DNA from: Gottschalkia purinilytica
GTDB lineage: Bacteria > Bacillota > Clostridia > Tissierellales > Gottschalkiaceae
Direction: 5' to 3'
Length of the DNA: 64,000 bases
NCBI RefSeq assembly: GCF_001190785.1
Contig: NZ_LGSS01000010.1
Location: forward strand, 1-64,000
Shown here: positions 36,391 to 44,395 of the stretch, one piece after another
Position numbering within the stretch: position 1 is the first letter of the stretch
How the letters are laid out: each line of letters starts with the position of its first letter
Position numbers and translations under genes: made by a program
The notes under the pieces: generated by a model
The model's database searches: none
What the model saw: the letters and a program-made list of their open reading frames with translations, nothing else
What the model was told of the DNA's origin: nothing

Positions 36391-36463
36391 CCGTTATAGA
36401 TGTATAAAAGTTAAAACAATAGTGAAATTTAAAAACTAGTTTTATATAACTTTTCTATAACGG
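36391..36463 (+). repeat. 73-nt inverted-repeat hairpin between Shine-Dalgarno and start codon
   Basis: CCGTTATAGA (36391-36400) pairs perfectly with TCTATAACGG (36454-36463). Inner helices are AAAGTT/AACTTT and AAAAC/GTTTT. A consensus ribosome site AAGGAGGTGA (36378-36387) is just before the hairpin and the ATG of the corrinoid protein (36470) just after. If the hairpin folds or is removed, the ribosome site comes to about 10 bases from the ATG, the usual spacing. It may be a small inserted element or a translation-control structure. Confidence 0.75.
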
Positions 36464-36469
36464 GATAAT

Positions 36470-37123
36470 ATGTGTAACCTTAAGAAGCATTTACTAGATC
36501 AACTTTCTGAATGCGTGGTAGAAATGGAAGAAGATAAAGTTGTAAAAGTTGCTAATGAATATGTAAATAATAAATTTGATATAAATGAAGGAATTACAGA
36601 AGGACTAGCTAATGGTATGGAGAAAGTAGGGGAATTATACGAAGAAGGAGAATATTATATTCCTGAAATGCTGATATGTGCTGATACAATGTATAATGGA
36701 TTAGATGTTTTAAAAGCAAATCTGAAGAGTCAAGATGTAGATGAAAAATATAAGGCTGTAGTTGGAGTAATAGAAGGAGATACTCATGATATAGGAAAGA
36801 ATCTGTTTAAAATAATGCTTGAAACTGTTGGATTTGAAGTATGTGATTTAGGAAGTAATGTTGCACCTATTGATTTTATCAATAAGGCTAAAGAAATAAA
36901 TGCTAACTTAATTGGAGTTTCAACTCTTATGACTACTACGATGGAAAATATGGCCGAAGTTATAGAGCTATTAAAAAGAGAAAATATACGAGAAAAAATA
37001 TCGGTAATGATCGGTGGAGGTCCAGTATCGCAAACCTTTGCTGAAAAGATTGGAGCAGATGGATATGCTAAAGATGCCCATGCTGCAGCTAATTTAGCTA
37101 AAAAGCTTGTTTCAAATAATTAA
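36470..37123 (+). CDS. corrinoid (B12-binding) methyl-carrier protein
   Basis: A 217-residue protein of the MtbC/MtaC type that carries the methyl group on cobalamin. A helical cap domain (1-85, with E-G-E-Y-Y-I-P-E-M) precedes a B12-binding Rossmann domain with the axial ligand motif G-D-T-H-D-I-G-K-N (His106). The paired loops G-V-S-T-L-M-T-T-T and I-G-G-G-P-V complete it. It works with the UroD-type methyltransferase just upstream. The only close ribosome site is a weak CGGGA. A full one lies 83 bases upstream beyond a hairpin. Confidence 0.92.
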   Translation: MCNLKKHLLDQLSECVVEMEEDKVVKVANEYVNNKFDINEGITEGLANGMEKVGELYEEGEYYIPEMLICADTMYNGLDVLKANLKSQDVDEKYKAVVGVIEGDTHDIGKNLFKIMLETVGFEVCDLGSNVAPIDFINKAKEINANLIGVSTLMTTTMENMAEVIELLKRENIREKISVMIGGGPVSQTFAEKIGADGYAKDAHAAANLAKKLVSNN

Positions 37124-37192
37124 TATACTATATCTTAAAAGTAAATGATTAAAATTTACTAATGTCATTTTCATTAACTAGATATAAAATCT

Positions 37193-37226
37193 AAAAAATC
37201 CTATCAAAACTTGATAGGATTTTTTT
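37193..37226 (+). terminator. terminator of the corrinoid cluster
   Basis: AAAATCCTATCAA pairs with TTGATAGGATTTT around AAC, followed by a T-run. Confidence 0.9.
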
Positions 37227-37510
37227 ATTCCACAATTATACAAATAGTCATAAATTTGAGTGACTCTGATCTTATTTACTTTGTTTCCTAAAAGTGGTAT
37301 TATGAAATAAACATATATCGCTAAAAAAAGTCATATTATTACAATTTAATAACAGAACATATTTAATTAATTAGTCATTTAATTAAGAAAGAAGGTGATA
37401 ATAAGGAGGAATACTTAGTGTTTTATAATGAAATTTATAAAAAAGATCTAGCCTATATCATATGAAAAAAATCTTGCAATTTAAATTATATTGTTTGAGA
37501 GGTGAATTTT
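37227..37510. other. leader region of the subtilase gene
   Basis: A strong AAGGAGGAA ribosome site at 37402-37410 precedes only a ten-codon frame (GTG 37418), so no gene is called. The rest shows no hairpin, remnant or convincing promoter. Confidence 0.4.
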
Positions 37511-39400
37511 ATGAAAAATTTTAAGTTATTCAAAAAGATAGTTTCTATAACTATAGCCTTATCGTTAGTGTTACTTAACTTTACACCTTTCATAAATAAT
37601 ACGTTAGTATTGGCAAAGGAAGAAATCAAGACTCGTGTAGTAGTTAAGATTGAGGATAATGCTGATATTACATATGAAAATAATATAAAAGATAGTAAGG
37701 AGCTTATAAAACAATATCCTCAGCTAAATGAGGTACTTGATAAATATCCTCATCTTGAATTTGAACAGTTATTTGAGTCTATTGAAGAGGAGCAAGTTCA
37801 AGAATCTAATACATATTATTCTGAGTCAAGTGAAAGTGATGTATCTAATTTATTAAATTATTATGTTGTTGAGGTTTCAAATGAATCTCAAGGAAGGATT
37901 ATAGTAGAAGTATTAGAAAAGCTGGATTTTATTGAGACAGCTTACATAGAGGGAAAACCTGTACAACCTACATCTGTCTATCCGTATGATGATCCAAGAT
38001 ATCCAAGACAAGGATATCTAAAACCAGCTCCATTAGGAATTGATGCAGAATACGCGTGGAAACTTAAGGGTGGAGATGGAAAAGGAATAACATTTGTAGA
38101 CGTGGAACAAGGATGGGCATTAAATCATGAAGATCTAATTGAAAAAGATATTAAATTAATATCTGGAGTAAATCGTATGTTTTATGAACATGGAACTTCT
38201 GTTTTAGGAGAAGTAGTAGCTATGGATAACAATATTGGGAATGTAGGAATAACACCAAATGCAAATGCAAAAGTAGTTTCTCAATGGAGAACTAATAGCA
38301 AATATAGTACAGCTGATGCAATTTTGAGTGCTGTTAACAATATGAATCCAGGAGATGTATTACTTCTAGAAGCACAAACAAATTATTCAGGTTATAGCTC
38401 TTATTTGCCAGTAGAAGTAGAGCCAGCAGTTTTTGATGCTATTAGATTTGGTACAGATAAAGGTATTGTAATAGTTGAAGCAGCTGGAAATGGATCTAAT
38501 GATTTAGACAATTTTAAAGATATTCATGGTAAACAAGTATTAAATAGAAATAGTCGTGACTTTAAAGATTCAGGTGCTATTATGGTTGGGGCTGCTACAT
38601 CTAGTGTTCCTCATCAAAAATCTAAATTTTCAAACTACGGAAGTCGTATAGATACATATGGATGGGGAGATAGTATTGATACGTTATCTGGTACTCCAGA
38701 AAAACCTAATCTATATACATCGTATTTTAATGGAACTTCAGGAGCTTCACCAATTGTTAGTGGCGCAGCAATAGCTATTCAAGGAATTGCAAAAGAAATG
38801 TTTGGAAAAGTATATAGTCCTGAAAAACTAAGGGATATTTTAAGTGATCCGAGTACAGGAACACTGTCTGCAAATCCTACTAACGATAAAATAGGAGTAA
38901 TGCCAAATTTAAAAGCAATTTTGGACAAGATAATTGGATCATCAGATGAAATAGATAAAGAACTACCAAATGCACCATCAGATTTAACTTATACATCTAA
39001 AACAGAAAAAAATATATCTTTAAAATGGAATGAATCAACAGATAATATAAAAGTAGAAAAATATGAAGTATATAGAGATAATAAATTTATTGGTTTTTCA
39101 AGAACGAGAACATATGAGGATGTAGACTTGGAACCAGATAAAGAATATAAATACTATGTTGTGGCTATAGATTCATCAGGTAATAAATCTTTACCAAGTA
39201 ATGAAATAGCAGTAAAAACTGATCCTAGTAAAGTTACTACTTATCCAGAATGGGATTCGAATAAAGCATATAATGGAGGGGACATAGTAACATATAAAGG
39301 AATTACATATCGTGCCAAATGGTGGTCTGTCCCTGGATATGCTCCTGATACAAAAGTTATAAATGAGTGGGAGACACCTTGGGAAGTATATAAATATTAG
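37511..39400 (+). CDS. secreted subtilisin-family (S8) serine protease with FN3 and carbohydrate-binding tail
   Basis: A 629-residue exported peptidase. A signal peptide (about 1-36) is followed by a propeptide-like region, then the S8 domain with the triad Asp197 (F-V-D-V-E), His227 (E-H-G-T) and Ser410 (G-T-S-G-A-S-P) and the oxyanion Asn in A-A-G-N-G. A fibronectin type III domain (about 490-570) and a C-terminal chitin/cellulose-binding CBM5/12-like domain (Y-P-E-W-D-S-N-K-A-Y with later W-W-S-V-P-G-Y) follow. It is probably secreted to degrade protein on polysaccharide or cell-wall surfaces. AGAGGTGAA fixes the ATG at 37511. Confidence 0.92.
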   Translation: MKNFKLFKKIVSITIALSLVLLNFTPFINNTLVLAKEEIKTRVVVKIEDNADITYENNIKDSKELIKQYPQLNEVLDKYPHLEFEQLFESIEEEQVQESNTYYSESSESDVSNLLNYYVVEVSNESQGRIIVEVLEKLDFIETAYIEGKPVQPTSVYPYDDPRYPRQGYLKPAPLGIDAEYAWKLKGGDGKGITFVDVEQGWALNHEDLIEKDIKLISGVNRMFYEHGTSVLGEVVAMDNNIGNVGITPNANAKVVSQWRTNSKYSTADAILSAVNNMNPGDVLLLEAQTNYSGYSSYLPVEVEPAVFDAIRFGTDKGIVIVEAAGNGSNDLDNFKDIHGKQVLNRNSRDFKDSGAIMVGAATSSVPHQKSKFSNYGSRIDTYGWGDSIDTLSGTPEKPNLYTSYFNGTSGASPIVSGAAIAIQGIAKEMFGKVYSPEKLRDILSDPSTGTLSANPTNDKIGVMPNLKAILDKIIGSSDEIDKELPNAPSDLTYTSKTEKNISLKWNESTDNIKVEKYEVYRDNKFIGFSRTRTYEDVDLEPDKEYKYYVVAIDSSGNKSLPSNEIAVKTDPSKVTTYPEWDSNKAYNGGDIVTYKGITYRAKWWSVPGYAPDTKVINEWETPWEVYKY

Positions 39401-39510
39401 ACAATAAATATTTTATACATAAAATATTTAAAGTAACTAAAAAATAAAATAACAATTAAAGTCATTAATATCTTTTTAGATATAAATATTTATGAATAGA
39501 TTTTAAATAG

Positions 39511-39570
39511 AAAACTCTCTTTAAGCATATAGATTATTTTAAATATATTTGCTAAAGAGAGTTTTTTATA
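39511..39570 (+). terminator. bidirectional terminator between subtilase and guanine deaminase
   Basis: AAAACTCTCTTTA pairs with TAAAGAGAGTTTT around an AT-rich centre. It has T-runs on both ends and lies between two converging genes. Confidence 0.75.
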
Positions 39571-39629
39571 TAATGCAGATTACTTGTTTATGATATATAT
39601 TATTATCTTGTTAAGAGTCTGATGTTCGT

Positions 39630-40916
39630 TTAATCAAACTTAGGCTCTTCAATCTTTTTTCCAGTCACGTATCTTTCTAATATATTTCTATCATCGCCTA
39701 TATATATGAATCTTTGGATACGTTCTTTAATTGTAATATCAAGTTCTCCTAGATTTCTGTCATCTATAATCAGTGCATCAAAATCATATTCTTTTTCAAA
39801 ACTTCCTACTTTACCGAAGAACTCTCCACCACCCTTAGTTGCGAGATAAAAGGCTTCAGAAGTTGTTAATGAATCAAGTTCTCCTTCTGAATCTATCCAT
39901 CTCATCTTTGAAGCTTGAACTGCTGCAACCATACAATGTAAAGAAGATGCAGTATGTCCTCCAGATATATCACTACCAAGACTTACTTTTACACCTTGAT
40001 TTAGAAATTTTCTAACAGGTGCTATACCGCTAGATAAATTATAATTTGAATGAGGACAGTGAGAAACGAAAACACCATTTTTCTTCATTAAGCTTATTTC
40101 ATTATCATCACTATGAACACAGTGTGCCATTACTGTAGGTTGTTGTCCAAATAATCCAAAATGGTCATATACACTTCCATAAGTGTCAAACTCTGGATGT
40201 AATTCTTTAACCCATGCAACTTCACTAGGATTTTCTGATAGATGAGATTGTACATGAGCGTTATATTTTTTTGCTAATTCACCAAGTCCCTTCATCAGTT
40301 CAGGAGTGCACGAAGGAACAAATCTTGGAGTTACTATAGGTTTGACAATGTCCGATTTATCTATATATTCTCTTAATATTTCTTCAGTATCTTTAAGAGA
40401 TTGTTGAGTATTTTCAGTTAAATCTGATGAAGAGTTTCTATCCATATTTACCTTACCAACAAAAGCACCTAATCCAGACTTAATGAACATATCTAACAGT
40501 AACTTAGTGGATTCTTTATGTATAGTGTTAAATATACATGAACGAGTAACACCGTTTTTCCATAGTTCACTTATAAGTCTCTTATACACTTTTTTAGCAT
40601 AGTTTAAGTCACTATATTTAGCTTCTTCTGGAAAAGTATAAGTTTCAAGCCATGGTAAAAGCTCTTTATCAAGTCCAAGTCCTCTATTAGGAAACTGAGG
40701 AGCATGTAGATGAGTGTCTACAAATCCAGGGATTATTAATTTATTACCGTGGTCTATAACATTTATATCTTTATATTTTTCAGGAATAGAAGAAGATACT
40801 TCTTCTATTTTATCATCTTTAATAACGATATAACCATTTTCTAATATTGTAAATTCATTTTTTGTTTTAGTGAATACTATATTTCCTTTGAAAATTTTAA
40901 TTGATTGATTAGACAT
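39630..40916 (-). CDS. guaD: guanine deaminase
   Basis: Hydrolyses guanine to xanthine and ammonia in purine salvage or catabolism. The 428-residue amidohydrolase has the zinc motif V-D-T-H-L-H-A-P-Q, the guanine deaminase signature G-L-D-K-E-L-L-P-W-L-E near residue 90, and the later metal ligands in H-S-D-D-N and G-S-D-I-S-G-G-H. The ATG at 40916 is chosen over an upstream GTG that lies within the ribosome site (AAGGAGTG). It is divergent from the GNAT gene, with no other purine genes nearby. Confidence 0.93.
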   Translation of the reverse strand: MSNQSIKIFKGNIVFTKTKNEFTILENGYIVIKDDKIEEVSSSIPEKYKDINVIDHGNKLIIPGFVDTHLHAPQFPNRGLGLDKELLPWLETYTFPEEAKYSDLNYAKKVYKRLISELWKNGVTRSCIFNTIHKESTKLLLDMFIKSGLGAFVGKVNMDRNSSSDLTENTQQSLKDTEEILREYIDKSDIVKPIVTPRFVPSCTPELMKGLGELAKKYNAHVQSHLSENPSEVAWVKELHPEFDTYGSVYDHFGLFGQQPTVMAHCVHSDDNEISLMKKNGVFVSHCPHSNYNLSSGIAPVRKFLNQGVKVSLGSDISGGHTASSLHCMVAAVQASKMRWIDSEGELDSLTTSEAFYLATKGGGEFFGKVGSFEKEYDFDALIIDDRNLGELDITIKERIQRFIYIGDDRNILERYVTGKKIEEPKFD

Positions 40917-41140
40917 ATCATAATACACTCCTTATATATTATTTAATTATATTATTTTTTATAAAAAAGACATAATATATTCATTTATTGACGTAAATAT
41001 ATAGAATATTATAGTCAAAATAAGAATATTACAATTTAAATATAAAAATTTATATATAGAACTTCAATATGTATGAAAAAGGAATGAGAAGGGAATATAA
41101 AACGTAACTTTTAATTACACTAGTTTTGTGATAAAATTAG

Positions 41141-41230
41141 TATGCATTTACGAAAGCCTCCCTTGTTTTAGCTGTTTTGCTAACTTCTATTTGTAATGGA
41201 GAAATTTTTGTAAATGCTTTTTTATTATTT
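41141..41230 (+). promoter_or_regulatory. structured leader/attenuator upstream of the GNAT gene
   Basis: GCATTTACGAAA (41144-41155) pairs with TTTTGTAAATGC (41206-41217), CTCC (41158-41161) pairs with GGAG (41198-41201) and TTAGC pairs with GCTAA (41168-41183). A run TTTTTTATTATTT follows, so the whole works as a multi-helix terminator 25 bases before the ribosome site. I do not recognise a known riboswitch class. Confidence 0.6.
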
Positions 41231-41253
41231 ACACTTGAAAAAATTGGAGGTAT

Positions 41254-42384
41254 ATGATGGCAACAATTGAAGTAACAGAAGTAAAAACGAAGAAAGAAGA
41301 AAAGGACTTTATAAGATTGCCCTGGAAGATTTATGAAAATGATCCATGTTGGGTTCCGCCATTAATGTCAGATGTAAAAAAAAGCATACATGGAGAAAAT
41401 AATTCTTTAAAAGAAAGCGGACCATATAAATTATTACTAGCATATAAAAATGGTGACATATGTGGAAGAATGTGTATAGGTATAAATGAACATTTAAATG
41501 AAGCTAAAGGATATAAAGAAGGATATATATCATTATTTGAAAGCATAAATGACTTTGAAGTTTCTAAAAAACTATTTGACTATGCATTTAAATGGTTTAA
41601 AAAAATGAATATGGAGAAAGTTATAGGGCCAATATCTCTCCCAAATGGTGATGACAATAGAGGTGTTCTAATAGATAATTTTGAAGATCCTACTTTGGTA
41701 ATGAACATTTATAATAAACCATACTATAGAATGTTATTTGAAGATTATGGATTTGAAAAATATTGGGATTGTTATGCTTATAAATATAAGATATCTAAAG
41801 GAGTGAGTAAACGATATAAAGATATAGTGCCTTATGCTATGGACAAGTATAAGTTCACATTAGATATGTTTAATTTAAAAAAATTTGATCAAGAATTAGA
41901 TGATATAAAAAAAGTAATAGATAAGGCTATGCCAGAGGAATGGGAAGATTTTATACCACCTACAGAAGACGAAATAAGAGTAATAGGTGAAAACTTAGCT
42001 CCTGTTATAGATCCTGAACTTATATATATAGCAAGAAATAATGAAGGAGAGCCAATTGGATTTAATATAGCACTACCTGACTACAATCAAGTACTAAAGC
42101 ATTTAAATGGAAAAATAACCCCATTTGGATTTTTAAAATATTTATACTATAAAAGAAAAATTACAAGAGCAAGACTATTTGTATTATTTGTTATACCAGA
42201 GTATAGAAGAAAAGGTGTAGCTTCGGCTATATATTTAAAAACTTTAGAGGTATGTGAAAAAAGAGGATATACTTATGGAGAAGGTTCAACTGTTTGGGAA
42301 TATAATAAAACTATGCAAAGAGATATAGAAAAATTAGGGGGTAAACTATATAAAACATATAGAATATATAAGAAGAAAATATAG
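41254..42384 (+). CDS. GNAT-fold N-acetyltransferase-like protein
   Basis: A 376-residue soluble protein. The C-terminal part has the acetyl-CoA loop V-I-P-E-Y-R-R-K-G-V-A-S-A-I near residue 312. The N-terminal half (K-I-Y-E-N-D-P-C-W-V-P-P and G-P-I-S-L-P-N-G-D-D-N-R-G) matches a family often annotated as GNAT or hypothetical protein in Firmicutes and Bacteroidetes. The substrate is unknown. AATTGGAGGTAT precedes ATG 41254 (or 41257). A PAP2-type membrane protein gene follows by 67 bases, and both may be transcribed together from the structured leader. Confidence 0.8.
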   Translation: MMATIEVTEVKTKKEEKDFIRLPWKIYENDPCWVPPLMSDVKKSIHGENNSLKESGPYKLLLAYKNGDICGRMCIGINEHLNEAKGYKEGYISLFESINDFEVSKKLFDYAFKWFKKMNMEKVIGPISLPNGDDNRGVLIDNFEDPTLVMNIYNKPYYRMLFEDYGFEKYWDCYAYKYKISKGVSKRYKDIVPYAMDKYKFTLDMFNLKKFDQELDDIKKVIDKAMPEEWEDFIPPTEDEIRVIGENLAPVIDPELIYIARNNEGEPIGFNIALPDYNQVLKHLNGKITPFGFLKYLYYKRKITRARLFVLFVIPEYRRKGVASAIYLKTLEVCEKRGYTYGEGSTVWEYNKTMQRDIEKLGGKLYKTYRIYKKKI

Positions 42385-42451
42385 CTTATAATATAATTTA
42401 ACATTAAAACTGAAGCCTTTTAAGGACAAAGCATAAAGAAGGTGAGTGAGA

Positions 42452-43093
42452 ATGAAGGATTTTTATAAAAAATACGAGCACTTATTTATGATTTTAATAT
42501 TAATAACTTTAAGCTTGGTGTATTTTCAAATAAATAGTTTAAATAGACAAGTATATAATGTAGAAATTTTTATAGATAACTATATTCCATATGTAAAATA
42601 TATGATTATTCCATATGTTATATACTATATTTATTTGTGGGGAACTTATATTTATATGATATTTAAAGATAGAAGTCTCTTTGTAGTTCATGCTAAAACA
42701 ATGGCATTTGGAACAGTTATAAGCATTATAATATTTTTAATATTCCCAGGATATATAACTAGACCTGAAATAGTTGGAGACGATATATTTACAAAATTAA
42801 CTTTACTTATATATAGTGCAGATAATCCTGTAAATGTACTTCCAAGTCTTCATGTTTTACAATCAGTATTAACTCATAAAGGTATAATTAACATTAAAAA
42901 TATAAGCAAGTTTTCTAAATATGTTTCTCAGATTACATGTGCACTTATAAGTCTATCAACTGTAATGATAAAACAACACTCTTTTCTAGATTTAATATTT
43001 GGATATGGATTAGCTATACTTTCTTATAGAATAGTATATAAAAGAAGTGGACTAAGTTTAAAGGTTGACGGAAACGATATTATGGGAGCTTAG
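42452..43093 (+). CDS. PAP2-superfamily membrane phosphatase-like protein
   Basis: A 213-residue membrane protein with about six helices. The C-terminal half has the phosphatase motifs P-S-L-H (near residue 135) and K-Q-H-S-F-L-D-L-I-F-G (His and Asp near residues 178-183), as in phosphatidate and inositol phosphorylceramide-type phosphatases. The usual K-x6-R-P motif 1 is not clear. It probably acts on a lipid phosphate at the membrane. GAAGGTGAG places the ATG at 42452. Confidence 0.78.
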   Translation: MKDFYKKYEHLFMILILITLSLVYFQINSLNRQVYNVEIFIDNYIPYVKYMIIPYVIYYIYLWGTYIYMIFKDRSLFVVHAKTMAFGTVISIIIFLIFPGYITRPEIVGDDIFTKLTLLIYSADNPVNVLPSLHVLQSVLTHKGIINIKNISKFSKYVSQITCALISLSTVMIKQHSFLDLIFGYGLAILSYRIVYKRSGLSLKVDGNDIMGA

Positions 43094-43095
43094 GA

Positions 43096-43138
43096 ATAAA
43101 AAAAGATAGTGACTCTACTAAGTCACTATCTTTTTTAG
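43096..43138 (+). terminator. bidirectional terminator between the PAP2 gene and hisC
   Basis: AAAAAAGATAGTGACT pairs with AGTCACTATCTTTTTT across CTACTA, with A- and T-runs at the two ends. Confidence 0.92.
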
Positions 43139-43152
43139 TTAATAATTAAAGT

Positions 43153-44235
43153 TTATTTATTCAAAACTTCTTTAAGCAATTTGATAAATATAGCATTTTG
43201 CTCACTAGTACCTATACTAACTCTTATCCAAGTATCAATTATAGGTCTAATAATCATACCTCTTTTTTGAAGTTCAACATATACTTCATTAGCATCCTTT
43301 TCTACGTTGACAAATATATGATTAGTTTCAGATTGAGCATACTCTAATCCTAATTTGTTGAACTCTTCATACAGATACTTTTTACCTTCTTTATTTGTTT
43401 CATAACTTTTCTTTATAAATTCTTCATCATTAAGAGCAGCAAGTGCAGCAGCTTGTGCTAGTGAGTTAACATTGAAAGCTGCTCTTACTTTGTCAATGTT
43501 TTGAATGACTTCTTCATTTGCTATAGTGTATCCTATTCTTAAAGAGGCAAGTCCGTATATTTTTGAAAATGTTCTTAAAATAATTAAGTTATCATATTTT
43601 TTAAGAAGCTCTATACTATTTTTAGGATACTCATCGCTAGTTACATACTCATTATAAGCTTCATCATAAACTACTATTACATCTTTGGGAACTTTACTTA
43701 AAAAGTTTAATAGCTTTTCTTCTGTAAACATAGTTCCTGTAGGGTTGTTAGGATTACATAACCAAATTAACTTAGTATCATCACTTAAAGCCTTTAACAT
43801 ACCATCCAAGTTATAAGTCCATTTTTCAAGAGGTACTATAACAGGCTTTCCTCCCATCATTTTTGTAGTAGATATGTATCTAGGAAAAGTAACAGAGGAT
43901 AATATAACTTCATCATCTTTACTTATAAATGTCTTGGCTAATATATCTACCATTTCATCAGAACCACTGCTTAATGCTATTTGCTTAGGGGTTACATTAA
44001 GCTTTTTAGATAAAGATTCTTTTAATAATGTACAATTACCATCTGGATATATAGCTAAAGAATCAGCAGCTTTCTTTATAGCTTCAATACATTTTGGAGA
44101 ACATCCAAGAGGATTCTCATTAGAAGCTAGCTTTATTACATCACTTATACCATATTCTCTTTTAACATCATCTATAGGTTTGCCTGGTTGATAAGGAGTA
44201 AGATCTTTAAGTTCTTCTCTAAAAGTAATACTCAT
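43153..44235 (-). CDS. hisC: histidinol-phosphate aminotransferase (class I/II)
   Basis: A 360-residue PLP enzyme that transaminates imidazole-acetol phosphate in histidine synthesis, or the related aromatic step. It has the HisC N-terminus L-A-S-N-E-N-P-L-G, the N-P-N-N-P-T-G loop, V-V-Y-D-E-A-Y and the Schiff-base Lys in S-K-I-Y-G-L-A-S-L-R-I-G-Y. AAAGGGGG stands before the ATG on the minus strand. No other his genes are nearby, so an aromatic aminotransferase role is possible. Confidence 0.9.
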   Translation of the reverse strand: MSITFREELKDLTPYQPGKPIDDVKREYGISDVIKLASNENPLGCSPKCIEAIKKAADSLAIYPDGNCTLLKESLSKKLNVTPKQIALSSGSDEMVDILAKTFISKDDEVILSSVTFPRYISTTKMMGGKPVIVPLEKWTYNLDGMLKALSDDTKLIWLCNPNNPTGTMFTEEKLLNFLSKVPKDVIVVYDEAYNEYVTSDEYPKNSIELLKKYDNLIILRTFSKIYGLASLRIGYTIANEEVIQNIDKVRAAFNVNSLAQAAALAALNDEEFIKKSYETNKEGKKYLYEEFNKLGLEYAQSETNHIFVNVEKDANEVYVELQKRGMIIRPIIDTWIRVSIGTSEQNAIFIKLLKEVLNK

Positions 44236-44395
44236 AAAAAAACCCCCTTTAAATTAACTAAATCTAGTAAACATTATAGTAACAATTATATCACATACAA
44301 CAATTGCATATATATAGATATATAATATTTATTCAAAAAATGTTAATAATTATGAAGAAAAAAGTATATCTTTGTAAAATAAAGGGGGAAAATAT

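Noticed and set aside
36400-36414. Short frame M-Y-K-S behind the strong ribosome site before the corrinoid gene
   Set aside because: Only four codons, wholly inside the hairpin, and out of frame with the corrinoid gene. A leader peptide cannot be excluded but is not supported.
37418-37450. Ten-codon frame with a good ribosome site before the subtilase
   Set aside because: Too short, GTG start, and no hydrophobic or repeated codon pattern that would suggest a leader peptide.
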